A DNA stretch of 64,000 nucleotides from Lepidodermella squamata (taxonomy: Eukaryota > Gastrotricha): positions 186,001 to 250,000 of the forward strand of contig JBLDXI010000025.1 in NCBI GenBank assembly GCA_047495785.1, read 5' to 3'. Position 1 is the first letter of the stretch. Every line of letters begins with the position of its first letter. A model generated the notes under the pieces. It was given only the letters and a program-made list of their open reading frames with translations, was not told where the DNA came from and did not search any database. Position numbers and translations under genes: made by a program. This document shows, piece after piece, positions 22,346-34,482 of the stretch.

Positions 22346-23345
22346 ACGCGCGTTTTTTTGGGGGTGTTTTGCGTTTCGCCGATGAAATCTCTACATTTAG
22401 AGGATGCGAATAAAGTTCCGAATGATTGGGAGAGTTATCCCCCGAAATTGCTCAATGTAATAAAAAAAAACAGGCAATGACTAGCTTGAATTGTGACTTT
22501 CTCTGATGAAAATGAAGGCAGTCAACGGCAAAAATAACACACGCAAACACAAACACAAGTAGGTATAGCTATCGGTGAATTTGTTGTTGTTGTTGTAGTA
22601 GTAGTTTTAATCATCATCAACTATAAGAAGAAGAAGAAGGAAGACTGACTGCAATACCTCTTTGCAAAAATCGACGGCATAAAAGGCGAGAAACAAATAA
22701 CACGCGTTTTGTTGATTGGCGGAAGGCGCGGGCGCGCAATTGATCGACAGCAGGCATTGTTTTTTTCACACCACAGCCACAACTGCCGAGTTGGAGGTGT
22801 TATTTTCCTGTTCTCTTGCGCCCCCAACTACAAATCACGCCAATTACGCCGATGTGATTCGCAAGCGCGCGTGATTTTCTCAAAAACTGCACCGCCAAAA
22901 ATGCTTATAAGCAAATGCAGCTTCCACAACTGGGTCAATTTCGCGAGTTTATTTTTTGAAGGAAGAAATGAACTAAGGAAGAGAAGATTTTTCTATCAAG
23001 GAATATTGTAAACGTGTTGAATTTAAGGCATAAATTCAGCTGAAGAGAAGGTTATTTCCTATGACACCAACGAGAATCAGAAAATCCAAATTAAAGCCCG
23101 AATACTTTTACAGAGCTGGAAACGCAAGATTGAAAATTGAGTGCGCGCAAGAATGTTCAAAAAACAAGGTTTGTGTTATAGCTGCCATTTCGGAGAAACT
23201 TGAGACGAGGTATCGCAGAATATCAAAATCGAAACTAAAAAATGCATTTATAGCCTGCCCAATGATGTAGAGCTGATAGTTCTGGGCGAGAAAAAAATAA
23301 GGATAAATCTTGGAACAAGCGACCAGTGATGATGCGGTTTCAGGT

Positions 23346-23404
23346 GAGTAAATTCGAGGTTAAACCGCATATCTGCTGGTGTGAAACGTGCGAAATCGGC
23401 ACTA
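23346..23404 (+). repeat. Dispersed intergenic repeat, copy 2
   Basis: Same sequence as 21496-21545 with one substitution and an extra 8-9 bp (ATATCTGC) in the middle. Same orientation, 1.85 kb away. Confidence 0.75.
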
Positions 23405-23682
23405 GTGCCAACCTTGGTCCTACATTTTTTCAGGCTGGCCATCACGTTGGCCAAACAGTAACCGGCCCAACACTGCGCGCGCTGCTGCCCGGGATGTTTG
23501 CCCGCTGCTTCATATCACATACAGGTAGGTAGGTAGGTATAGGTAGTAGTGACTGGCGAGCGGGCGCGAATCGCTACGGCAAATACCTGTAGCAGCAACA
23601 CACAGCACTCTCATAGCCGCGGCGTCTTTTTTAGCGGCTCCTTATCCACATGGACCACGACGATAAAACCGTAAGAACGGAC

Positions 23683-23706
23683 GCATCATCATCATCATCG
23701 TCATCA
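23683..23706 (+). repeat. (CATCAT)n microsatellite
   Basis: Trinucleotide repeat, slightly interrupted by CGT. Confidence 0.8.
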
Positions 23707-24426
23707 GCGGGAGGCTGCGCGCGGGAAGAAGAGCAATCGGCATCGGGCAGCGGGCACGCGCTCGGCAGCAAGCGCAGCACGTGCGATCGTCGCACAGGCA
23801 AACACGCCCAGCCCATGTGGACATTCTAAACAACTACGCTAAGTGGCGTCTTATTTGCCGAGCGCGCGTCGTCTTTTTACGTCCGAGAACGATGAGCTGT
23901 GCTGGCCTCTAATAGCCGCTTAATAGGCGGCGCATGAAACGAGAAGCCGCCTAAGAATAAGCAGCGCAAAAAACCAGTGGCTGGCTGGCTGGTCGCGGTT
24001 CGTCGGCATCGTCATCATCGCCAGCACAACGACGAAAAAAACAATAACAATTTCACGCGCGCGCGTATGAGGTGTTCGCTGCTAAATCGACACTCAATAA
24101 TTGCTAATTGAATGAACCGAGAATTTTCCTATTCTGCAGCCTATTCCTTCCTCCTTATTCTTCCAATCTTACCTTAAATAGAAAGATGTTCTGGTATTAC
24201 GAGTCACTGACGCGAATCAAAATGCGACAATAAATGTAAATTTTAAAATTATTAAGCCTCTATTCGTGTTGCCAAGTGTAGATGCCAAGTGCTACAGAAA
24301 AAGAGCGATTTCGACTCTGTGGCTGTTGCTGTTTGAGGGCCTAAAAAGCCGAGCAAAGGACCGTTTTAAACAACAAATGACGTAGATTGGGCTTTTATTG
24401 ATAGCAATTAACGCACGCGTTTTACT

Positions 24427-24458
24427 CGTCTGGGTCAGGTCCGCGCATTTGAAAAATA
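24427..24458 (+). repeat. Short repeated motif, copy 2
   Basis: Pairs with 22315-22345, with a one-base insertion. Confidence 0.55.
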
Positions 24459-25803
24459 TTGCTTGCGAGTGGCGCACAATTCGTAGGAAAATCGGCAAAA
24501 ACAAAAGAAAATTAACAGTTGCCGCTCAAAATAAATTCTAGAAAAAAACGAGGATTCGCCAAAAAAGAAAAACGCGAAAAATCGCTCAGTTTAAAAATAA
24601 AATAATCTAAATTGAAAAAAATTCGGCAAATGCTTCGCGTTTATAAAAACAAACCCAGCATTTGAAAAAAATTCTAGAAAATTTCGAAAAAAAACAGAAA
24701 AAATGTTGTACTACATGATGTGTATTTAGAAAGAAAACACGTTGTTGTTGTTTATTTTATAGCGTGTTTATTGCGACTTCTGTTGCCGTTCGACGCCCGT
24801 GCTACTTGTTTGCTTGTTTTTTCTACGACGAGTCAGACTGCGAGTCAGACAGTTAGACAGTAACGGTGTTTTTTGGGCGGTACTCGGAGTAACGCGTGCA
24901 AATACTACACATACTCGGATGAGTAGGTGAAAAACAAGCGATGGCCCACAATAAGTTGCTGCGGGCTGTGATGATGAAGTCGTGTATAATCGGCATAATT
25001 AGGCCACAGTAGCAGAATTATCATTACGCGAATAACATGCTGCTGCTGCCGCAATAAAAGCGCGATTAATAAGAGGTAACAAGCAGCAGACAGGCAAGTG
25101 GCGGGCAAAATAAGACACTCATCATCATCATCTTATACCAGCAGGAGTACCTAATAATATAAGGTAGGACACAAAACCTGCGTGTCCGGCGCTCGCGGCC
25201 GCGTTGTTGCGCAACTCGGTTTTATTGCTGCTTCTGATGCTGGCCTAGTTGTCGCATCCGCAGCCATCCGCAACCGGCATGGCGATGCCGATGGCAGATA
25301 TTGCACAGATGATACTCGCATTACGTCGTAAACCTAGAGACATCCGCTTGCCCTAGTTGTGCTTGCACAGCGTGGTGGACAATTCGAGAATTTAAATACC
25401 TAGAATGTTCTCCGCAGAGAAAATAGATAAATTCGAGCCACCAATATCAATCATGAGACGATGTTTTCTTCGGAGTGCTAGAGTGCTACATGTGAGACTT
25501 GAATGTTCCATGAAATCTCACATTCGGCCTATTTTTCAAAACTTCCCAACACCGTATAATGTTATCCCAACATAAATTTCTACAAAGTAAAAAACAACCC
25601 TTAAAATGCCTTTCACCTGAGAGTTCTTAGATTTATACGAGGTACCTAAATTGAATAAAACAAAAAATAATGAAATTGCTCGGTTTTCAGGTGACCCAGT
25701 TTCAAGTGAAAGCAACGCGCCTTATAAAAAGCAATGACCTCGAGAAGAAATTCAACGCAACACGAGAGTGAAATGAATAATAACAATAAAACGAACTGAT
25801 ACG

Positions 25804-25826
25804 ATGATGATGATGATGATGATGAC
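25804..25826 (+). repeat. (GATGAT)n microsatellite
   Basis: Seven or more uninterrupted units. Confidence 0.85.
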
Positions 25827-27248
25827 GAATTCGTGGCCTGGCCTGTGCGTTGGTGGCCTTGTTGGCGCGGTACCTGGTTGTTTTGGTGCTGGGCCATTAT
25901 GCTAAGCAGGCTGTTTTCTGCGGATGAGGGCGGATGGCGGATGGCGGCACCGAAATTGCAGTAGGTGGTGGTGGTGTTTAGTACCGCCGGCGCACGCCTG
26001 TTTGCTAATTCGTTGTAGGGGTAGTATACACCAACAACTCAACAAAGTTTTATATCGACGCGCGAATCGGAATAATTACAGCGAAATAATTGCAACCGAG
26101 CTCACGTGGAATTCAGCCCGCGCTTAAAACAGCCGCAGATGTATTTGCTGAAAGAAGAAGAAAGAAATGGCTCCGGAATTTAGGTCCTGAACTCGCGCGT
26201 GTTATCGTCTGGTTTTTCATGGGAACTGCTGTTCAAGCCGGCAGATAAAGAAAGAGGGCGAATTCGGGTCGATGTGCGGTTTTTTTTCGCACTCTCGGAG
26301 ATAAGTAGTGATATAACCCCCATTGTGACTCATCATCACAGTCATCGTTTAAATGATAAGAGGTTGCTTTCAACAACTGCTCCCATCACCGCGAGGCAAA
26401 AACTCGCAGTGTTGAGCTAAAAAAAGAGGGCAATGGCTCTTTGCAATGGTGCCTATCGTGGCGTGAGAAATGCGGCCATTGACGCCCGGAGCCGCGCGCG
26501 TTCTCAAATGGGCGTCTCTCGCGCCCCGGTTTTCAAGTCGCCGAACCAGCCGAGCATGCGTTCTCCGATGGCGACTAAAACGACCTGCTGTGCTTCTTAT
26601 AAATTATTTAATAATAGTAAAAGCAACAGGTTGCCGGCCGAGAAATCCCTTCAACAATTAAGAAGGAGAAAAACACCTCACAAAAATACTGCCTACCTAT
26701 CAGCTTTAAGCTTTCATCATCTTTAATTAAAAAAAATTAGGCACAAGGCATTAGAAGATCGCAGATAACCTAAAACTTGGAGACCAACACAATTTAATGA
26801 TTTCACTTAGTTTTCAATGATATCGGTATGTCCGGATTCCTCGCTCCAAGTTCTAAGATGTGTATACCATTCGATAGAGAGCAAAAGAAGGTGCTTGTTA
26901 CAATGGCATTCCATCGCAATTTTTTGAGATTTTCTTTCCGTGTTCAAGTGACCTTCCTTCGAGCTTGCGGTACCTAGAAGTACCAGTGGCTGTTGCTGTT
27001 TTCAGGGTCAAATGAGCGCGTACGTTTGCTTGTATTTTTTCACGTCGGTCAACGTAATAACCAGTAAGAGTCAATGAAGAATCATCATAAGAATATTCCA
27101 GCTTCGATAACCAAAGCTGAGTCGTGCGGCTGAGTGGTATAGGCCGAAGGCACTAATAGCGTTAGCTGCGTCTAAAACCAGATCAGTATCAAAAGCAACT
27201 TGATACCTCGAATCGGCGTAGCGATGCACGCACTATCCTTCATGTCCA

Positions 27249-27414
27249 CAGGCTGATGCTGCCTACTCGATCTCATTTCACGTGGGAGGTTAAATTTCGA
27301 GGTTCTGGTCACGTTCCAGCCTGCTTGATTAAGTTTTTGATCTTACTTGGTCAATAGGTATTGAAAGTTGCATCGAATTCACATCAAGAATTAACCTAAA
27401 AGATTGCCTCTTAC
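27249..27414 (+). promoter_or_regulatory. Upstream region of copy A, shared with copy B
   Basis: GGCTGATGCTGC, CTCGATCTCA, TTCACGTGGGAGG, GGTCACGTTCCAGCC and AAGTTTTT occur here and, with substitutions, at 38349-38523 in the same order. The E-box CACGTG is kept in both. The block was copied together with the genes; being a promoter is inferred from its position. Confidence 0.6.
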
Positions 27415-29994
27415 ATGGGCATAGGTTTAGACATTTCTTTACTGGCGATCACTCTCCTACAATTCAGCTATGCAGCGAAGCCGAGGCTCTTGTGGCCGGG
27501 ACTCATGGGTATATAATATTAGGTAATATAATGTAGGGTATGTATAATATTGTAAGCTCGATATAACAGACCCCAGTCAAAACGCCCTGCTAGAACACGT
27601 CAACATGTCCGGGGTCGTTTTGGCGAATTTCGAAATCGTACCTCATGGAATTACTGCCGAAGATGACGACTATCTTAACAGATACGCAAGACTATTGTCG
27701 GAAATGGATCTGCCAAACAACACATACCTGGCACCCGTCATGACTGGTCCAAATGGAAATTGCGACTATTCTGCAGGGACCTATCGGGCAATCAATATGG
27801 TCATGGTAAGGAATTTTAAGTTTAATAAGGATTCCATGGGTTAATTTCGACTCGTTTGAATTGGCATTTTCCCTTCAAAATGTGCTGACTGCATATCATT
27901 TATAAGTTTCGCAATATTTTACATTAAGCTTTATTTTACAAAATTATAAGAATTTATCTTCGCCCATTTCATTCCCTTCAAATGAATCAGATTTCCCAAA
28001 GCTGCGCTGGGCCTTTTATCGAATCGCGAAGATCTAGGTTCTACAACAACCTGTATACAACACTAGGATCGGTTAGCTCGTACAAATATGCGATTTTCCA
28101 CGCTATCAAATCGATCGGCGATTGGAAACGCGTCGGAATGGTGTACTCTTGGTACCTTCGCGATGTCCCAATGCTAGCCGATGAGACTTTCAAGCTTCTG
28201 ACAGCGAGCAACATTGAAGTCAGCGAATTCGTCAGTGTTTACTGGTTTGGGGATTTGCAAGACGCTGATTTGCAACCCTTGCAAAATGTCAGAATTATCA
28301 TGGTATTCCCCTACGGCGCCTGGGAATGCCAGATATTTTTATGCAAGGCCTATCACAATGGCATCAGACCGCCGTTGTACCACTTCATTGTATCGATACC
28401 AGCTTGTTTGACATGGAACTTGGAGCGAGATGTCTCCATGTCAAAAACTTGCACAAGAGAAATTGTGGACATTCAACTGTCAGCGTTGTTTGCTATCGGA
28501 ATTCCGTTATATCCGTTTGATATGCCGAAGCAATCCAGTCTCGGAATGAGCCCTTCAGAATACGACATTTTGCTGAAAGCGAAGTACGTCGAGGTGGGAT
28601 GGCCTCCTGTTTTAGGTATTTCTCGCTACGGTGAGCATGATGGTTATATGTTTACACTGCTCGTCCTGAACAAAACTGAATCTTCGTTGAATCAGCAATA
28701 CAATCTGTCACTGAGTGACTTCAAGAATCCGACATACCAACGCTTGATATACGAAGTAGCTAGAAGAAGTGCTTCGGAGCTCGAAGCAGTTGGATTTCGA
28801 AATCCTAGAATCAAGCGAGATATCAATGGTGAGATGTACCAAGATTTATCAATAATGCAAGCTTACAAGTTGCAACCTCGCCGAGTGGCCCATCTACCGT
28901 ATGACTATGAGAAGCATAACTTTCCATTCCTTATTGACGATGGGCCAATATGGGCTACGAAAACGGGACTCCCTCCGAGAGATCTCACAAACATTGAGAT
29001 AAGAATCGGACATTGCGGCAGCATTTTGCGCGGCATTGTAACTTGTTTAGCGATATCTCTAACTTTGATTCAGAGTCTCCTACTCTTAGCGGCAACTCAG
29101 GCTAAACCTGAGATGTTCTACAGAAATTGGAAGAAGAGCTTTGTTTTCGTCTCCTGTTTAGGCCTTAATACATCGGCCATCTTCCTGGTCATAGGCCATG
29201 ATTATTCCCCGACAACTGAGTGCAGGTGGAAAATAGTTTCGATTTCGATTAGCTTGAGCATGCTTCACAGCCTTATTTTCAGCCAAATTTTCGTCTACAG
29301 CAAGTTCGTTCGGGTTAGGACCTACCGGGTCTACAATCGAGCTATCCGTTATATTAACCACCTTGTGAAATGGAGATGCTCTTTCAGGACGGGTCCTAGT
29401 GATTCTTCGTACGAGATAAAAGGTATCTTTATTCAGAATCACGTTTCCACGCTCGTAAGTGACAGGTATAAAAATGAACTTCAAATGTCGCAAGCTCTCA
29501 GCGTAACATTGGCTATGAATGTGATTGCACTGCTTCTGTGGATCATCAAGGAGCCAATGCAGTTATTTTTCTATCGGAATCCGGTTGCGTTCGACGAAGT
29601 AGCGGATACGTATTTTGAGCTCGATGTCACGTTCTGTAGTTCAGAGAATATTAGCTACTGGCTCGGAGCCGTCCTCACGTTCAATTTCGGACTTCTATTA
29701 CTGGCGAATATGTTTTCACTCGACCTGAGGCGTCGCACCATGCCTAATGAATTCGCTCTGAGTTGCAAGCTAATCAGAGTAGCGGCGGTGAATGCCCTGA
29801 CGATGCTAGCAGCCAGTGTTGTTGTGCTTGTCTTGGTGACAAAGTCCAACAAGCCATGCTTGGTTAACGCAGTATTGGCTTTTATCGAGCTGGTATATTC
29901 TGGGATAATGAGCTTCGTTTTGTTGCTGCCTGTTACTGTGAAAGTTGAAAAGCTCGATGCAGCTGTAAGCTTGGGTAATTCGAATGATACGTGA
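27415..29994 (+). CDS. Class C GPCR, GABA-B receptor-like (copy A)
   Basis: Three exons: 27415-27508, 27570-27805, 27991-29994 (777 aa; phases agree). Exon 1 encodes a signal peptide ending near SYAAKPRLLWP. The ectodomain is a periplasmic-binding-protein-like Venus flytrap fold of about 400 residues with several NxT/NxS sites. WATKTGLPPRD marks its end, like the W..G..P.D block before TM1 in GABA-B receptors. Seven helices follow. Family-like features after TM3 include the extracellular segment CSSENISYWLG before TM5-6, FGLLLLANMFSLDLR, and NEFALSCKLIRVAAVNAL near TM6. GABA-B receptors couple to Gi/o and inhibit Cav2 channels and activate potassium channels; the ligand of this divergent copy is unknown, and a chemosensory role is possible. 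A poly(A) signal AATAAA lies at about 30122. The coding and upstream DNA is duplicated in copy B. Confidence 0.85.
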
Positions 29995-30196
29995 TTTCGA
30001 AAACTATTTTCAGTATCGTTATTATATCCGTTCAAGAAATTTTTGTACATCATAACTCGTCATTGGTCAAAAGCTCAGATCTATCGAGCTGGAACTGACT
30101 TCACCTGGAACATAGTTCTTTAATAAAACAGAAAGTTTTATAATTTCATTGAAAGTATTTAGATATAGATTATAAGAGAGTTCTGGCTGTTTTCTC
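29995..30196. other. 3' flank of copy A up to the fold-back element
   Basis: 3' UTR with AATAAA at about 30122-30127. AT-rich; nothing else seen. Confidence 0.5.
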
Positions 30197-30202
30197 GTCT
30201 GG
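30197..30202. repeat. Target-site duplication GTCTGG, left
   Basis: Matches 32454-32459 exactly and abuts the inverted ends of the fold-back element. Confidence 0.8.
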
Positions 30203-32453
30203 CTACATACTAGTCCGGGTTTGCAGGGTGACCTAGATGAATCATCCTCAGTTGTTTATTGCTAGCTATCATGTGTGCAGTACTTCTATGTTTAGGCGGT
30301 GGTGGTGCGGTGGTGAGGTGGTGAGGTCGCGCTATCGCGCTGTTCGCTTTTTTGCTCTCCGTTTATTTTCAAATAATTTTGCAATCATTCGATAGCTGAA
30401 TGCGATTAAGACGATCTTAATAATTCAGAGCCGAGAATTGTCAAAAAAACGTCAGAAAGCTTTTGAAAGAGAGATGAACAGTCAACAGTCAACCTAATAC
30501 ATTTTTTACTAATTTTCACACTTAATTTGTTTAATTAATCAGATAACTATTTTTTATTGAAGTAAAAATTTACAACTAATTTATTTAGCAGGGTTCCGAT
30601 TCCTACTGACGGGGTGCGCAGACAGCGGGGATGCATATATCGGGTAGCACTGAAAATCGTTGAGAAATTAGTGCTTAAATTCATGTAATAATCATGAAAA
30701 ATCGAAAATCAGAAAGAGTTTAAGGTATATTTTCACACTTCGCGAATAAATCAAAGTGTAAATTATTTTGACCGTTAATAACAGCATGGAGGCCGCTGCG
30801 ATTAATTTTCCTGATTTTCGAGAAAGGAATAAGTAGTCAGCGCGAGGATTTTACTATCCGCTAAGCGGCGCGGATAACCCTCATACTTAGCGACACCCCA
30901 GGTGTCTCATTGATGGCGCCTGCTAATCGCTGGTAGGGGCGGTGATTATTGGAGTCACCGGCCATTTTTCAGGATGCGGCCTTTATGCTGTAGTTTCGGG
31001 TTCACAAATAATGAATCATGCAGTCATGAAAATGTTGGGGTCCGAGTCCAAATTCTGCGTTCATGCGTTCAGGCCGGCCGGTACGCAGACGGATAGCATT
31101 GATTTGCCGCTCCGCGTTCGGGCCGCTTTCAAAGATGCCCGTGTGTGACGTTTACTGTAAGGTTAAAAATTTCGAAAGATTCACGCTTCACTACACACGG
31201 TGTTAGCCCGAGCACGCCGGAGAACAAAGGAAACCGCAGCGCTATTGCTCAGCGCCGCAGTCAGGCCGCCGGGCTTGGGTCATCCTACAACCATCTCGAA
31301 GGGTACCCGATAAATGTATCAAGTCCCAGCCCAAACCCGGCGGCCTGAGTACGGCGCGCTCGAGCGCCTAACAATGGCACTGGTTTCCATTGCTCTCCGT
31401 CGTGGTCAGGCCAACACATTGGCCGGCTCGTGTGCAGTGAAGCATGATTCTCTCGAATTTGTTAAACTTACAGTAAAGTTCGCATACGGGCACGTTATAG
31501 ACCGGCTCGAGCGCGGAGTGGTAAAGTGCTTTCACCCGGCCGCGTACGGGCTGAAATCGGTCTCGGGCTCAATCAAAAACACGGAATACCTTTCAGCAAC
31601 AACATCAGAGCTTTCTAAATCCCAATATCGATTTGAAGCGTCTCCGCGATGCCGATGGTCTCGATGCGTACTCTACAATTAACTTCACCGATTTTATCTA
31701 CGCGCTGTTACCATTTTTAGAATCGTTATATGCCCCTATTTCGCTCACGATTGCCGATTTTGCAGATGAGCAACGCCCATCAACACTATGGGATTCACCG
31801 TATTCGGTGTTTGATCGACACAACCGCAAAATATAGGCGGCTGGAATTTTGTTGGTGGTGGGAAATCATCATTCGAATATCTCCTTGGTTTTGGTTTCAT
31901 GTCAGCTTAGGTCACAGTTGCGTCTTCACGAAAGCTTCGTCTATCATTTCAAGCAATAACTTGTGTGAGCTAATTAGGCTCCAAGTTCATTATTGTGATT
32001 TTTGAGTTTATGAGAAATATTTATGGAATTCTCGTGAAAACCATGAAAACCATGCAACCCGGCGATCGCTGGTTGCAATTTTTTAATATTGCTGGTAATC
32101 AAATTTGAAAAATTCAATTTTTAATTATTTTCATCAACTACGCGCAGTATGCAGCATCATCAATTGTATGTATAATTCATAGGGTCCTTATCCCGGCTTC
32201 GACTGGGTGCTTCGGCGCCCGAAGCCATTTTGTACATGACACCACAGTGGTATAGATGACGCGAGTGACATCGTGCGTTAATAAGCGGCTGATTTTGGCT
32301 GACAGGCGCGTTGCTGGTAATAAAACCTCACGACCTCACCACCACACCACCGCCACCATCTAAACTTGCAAGTACTGCACACATGATAGCTAGCAATAAA
32401 TAACTGAGGATGATACATCTAGGTCACCCTACCAAACCCGGACTAGTATGTAG
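30203..32453. mobile_element. Fold-back (large inverted-repeat) transposable element, non-coding
   Basis: The ends are CTACATACTAGTCCGGG (30203-30219) and its exact complement at 32437-32453. The flanking 6-bp GTCTGG occurs at 30197-30202 and 32454-32459, a target-site duplication. About 140 bp at each end are complementary with few differences, covering GGTGACCTAGATG, GCTAGCTATCATGTGTGCAG and a GGTGGTG-rich stretch. A second inverted pair is near the middle: 31060-31279 against 31330-31550, closing on TCAGGCCGCCGGG and a loop of about 50 bp. Between these zones pairing is weak by eye. No transposase frame is present, so it would depend on another element. The superfamily is not clear; a 6-bp duplication is not typical of hAT, mariner or piggyBac. 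Confidence 0.87.
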
Positions 32454-32459
32454 GTCTGG
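32454..32459. repeat. Target-site duplication GTCTGG, right
   Basis: Matches 30197-30202 exactly. Confidence 0.8.
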
Positions 32460-34100
32460 CTGAAATCGTTGCTTTACGAAGGATATCATGCATAATTTTA
32501 TGAGGCATCTCTTCATTCGTGTGAGCTGCGATGTGCTATAACCATACATGGTGTTCAAGAAACAATAGGTGGTTATAAATAGCTACTTTTGGCACGCCAT
32601 TCCGCGTTTTCGAGCTACAAGCTGGATATATTATTTAACAAACACCCCGTATAGAGAAAACATAAGAACAAACTTCGAAAAAACTGAGGAAAAAGCAGGG
32701 GTCGAATCTAAGACCTCCGGGTTGAGGCCCATGAGGTGATACCGAAGTACCTATGCAATAAAGCCAAGTAACGGGGTTGTGCGGCAATTTTGCGCATCTG
32801 ATTAACACTCAGTCGCACAACTTTGATCCTGCAAAGCCGAATTATAATGCTCCCCTGGCAGCTGCTCTTTTGGTCTGAAAGCAACAAACAATATACAAGC
32901 CAAGACATACATCGGGCCCGGTTTTAGTTTTTGGCAGCCCCGTTGTGACGCAAAAGCGCGCGGCGAAAAATCGCGAAACATTAGTCAAGCGTCAAGCAAG
33001 CACGTCAGGGCAATGAAGCGATGAGGATCCAACAAGGGAAGGGAGCCGCGGTCGGCGGAGACAAAGGGCCAAAACTGGGTTGCTCAAGAGCCCCAAGAGA
33101 GCAGCGGGTTGTGGAGCCTGAGGCTGTGGTGCGGCCGTAAATGAGCTCCAGCTGAGCATACCGATGTGCAGCATATGTGGCGGGAAGAGCATGGAGTCAA
33201 GCCTCGAAATCAACGGCAACATCCTCGAAGGATGAACTCGACCCCACCGGCCCTTCCGGACGGGGCAGCAGCGAGAACCGGCAGAGCAACAACAAGGATC
33301 GGTTCGAGCAACTGGCTGTGGCGAGGAGCAGGTCCATCGGAACCAGCAGAGGAGGCTAGTCTAGGACCTAGAAATTGGATGGCAGACGAAATAAAGCGGA
33401 AAATATATACAAGCATATCACGGGTCGAATCGCGATGTACAGATTTACCGAAATTTAGCCGTCACGAAAAGATAAACAAAAAGCGACACGGGATCGGTGA
33501 ATGCTCTTTGGTTGTTTCTATCATAACACGGATGTCATAGGTATATAAAGATCCACTAGGTGCCGATCTCTACTGTAGTTCTACCGTAGTTCTATCGTAG
33601 CGAAAGCATTGCCGTTGAGTAGGGTACCGCAGTGGGAAAATAAATAAGAAAGGATGGTAGCTAATGAGATTTGAACCTTCTATCCCAGTTTTTAGAATTC
33701 TAGTTTCCAAACAAGGCAGTTTTTCGAAAATTCAATTGCTAGTTTTCAAGAGAAGAAAGTTTTAATCGGAAAACTACGGTACCGTATCGGTAGAATCGGT
33801 AGAACTAAGGTAGAAATACGGTGGATATCGTATACGGTGAGCCGTAGGTAATCAGGTAAGCGCAGGTGAGGGAAGGTAAGATACAAAGGTTGGAGCCACC
33901 TACGGCTTTTGGAGCTTCATCAGGGCGGTCTCAAAGCGTTACGACAAATGTTCTAAAAATGGCTTCATACTTTTCTAGTAACGATCTTATCCTCCTTGAA
34001 TTCTTGCTTAGAGTGGTCATCGCTGACCATAAACGTCTATGCCACGTATTCGCTTTCTGTTGCTGTTGTTGTCAACTGCCTGAACTATAGTATACGCCAA
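32460..34100. other. Intergenic region, fold-back element to its solo end
   Basis: No gene seen. The ORF starting near 33166 is low-complexity and unsupported. Short repeats of TAGTTCTACCGTAG and similar lie near 33575-33605, and GGTAGAATCGGTAGAAC near 33790. Confidence 0.45.
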
Positions 34101-34217
34101 CTCCGTACCACCGTACCGCCAACACGCCGTTGTAGTACTGCACACATTATACTTAGCAATAAAAACGACAAGGACGATTTATCATAGTCACTATACGGAC
34201 CCCGGACTAGTATGAAC
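34100..34217. mobile_element. Diverged solo end of the same fold-back family
   Basis: GTAGTACTGCACACATTATA, TAGCAATAAAAAC and CCCCGGACTAGTATG follow one another in the same order and spacing as the right end of the 30203-32453 element (GTACTGCACACATGATAG, TAGCAATAAATAAC, CCCGGACTAGTATG). It is more diverged, and I found no matching left end nearby. Confidence 0.65.
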
Positions 34218-34482
34218 ATCTCCCGACTCGAGACTTGGCTTGCTGATCACTGATCCCCTTTACTTCGGTAAGACGTTTTTTCTCAAATATCGCTGATTCC
34301 TCACCCAAACACCCCAGACCTTGAATAGTACCCGGAACTGTCAGCCTACGTTGTGCAATTACGTCAGCAAACTATGCGTGGGACATTCGCGGCTGTATCC
34401 TGTGCATGATCTCTTGTATCGTTTATATGCGATTCAATCGCAGCATCGCTTTCCATTTTCTGATATCACTATAAGCTATAAG

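Larger units (their letters stand above)
19141..27414. other. About 8 kb without recognisable genes
   Basis: No ORF here looks like a protein I know, and none is supported by splice context. The sequence is AT-rich with many CG-containing short motifs, microsatellites and small dispersed repeats, listed separately. Part of it is probably the promoter and regulatory DNA of the minus-strand coiled-coil gene. The last 170 bp or so before 27415 are shared with the upstream region of receptor copy B. Confidence 0.5.

Noticed and set aside
33166-33540. 124-codon ORF between the fold-back element and receptor C
   Set aside because: No recognisable domain, low complexity, no splice or poly(A) context.
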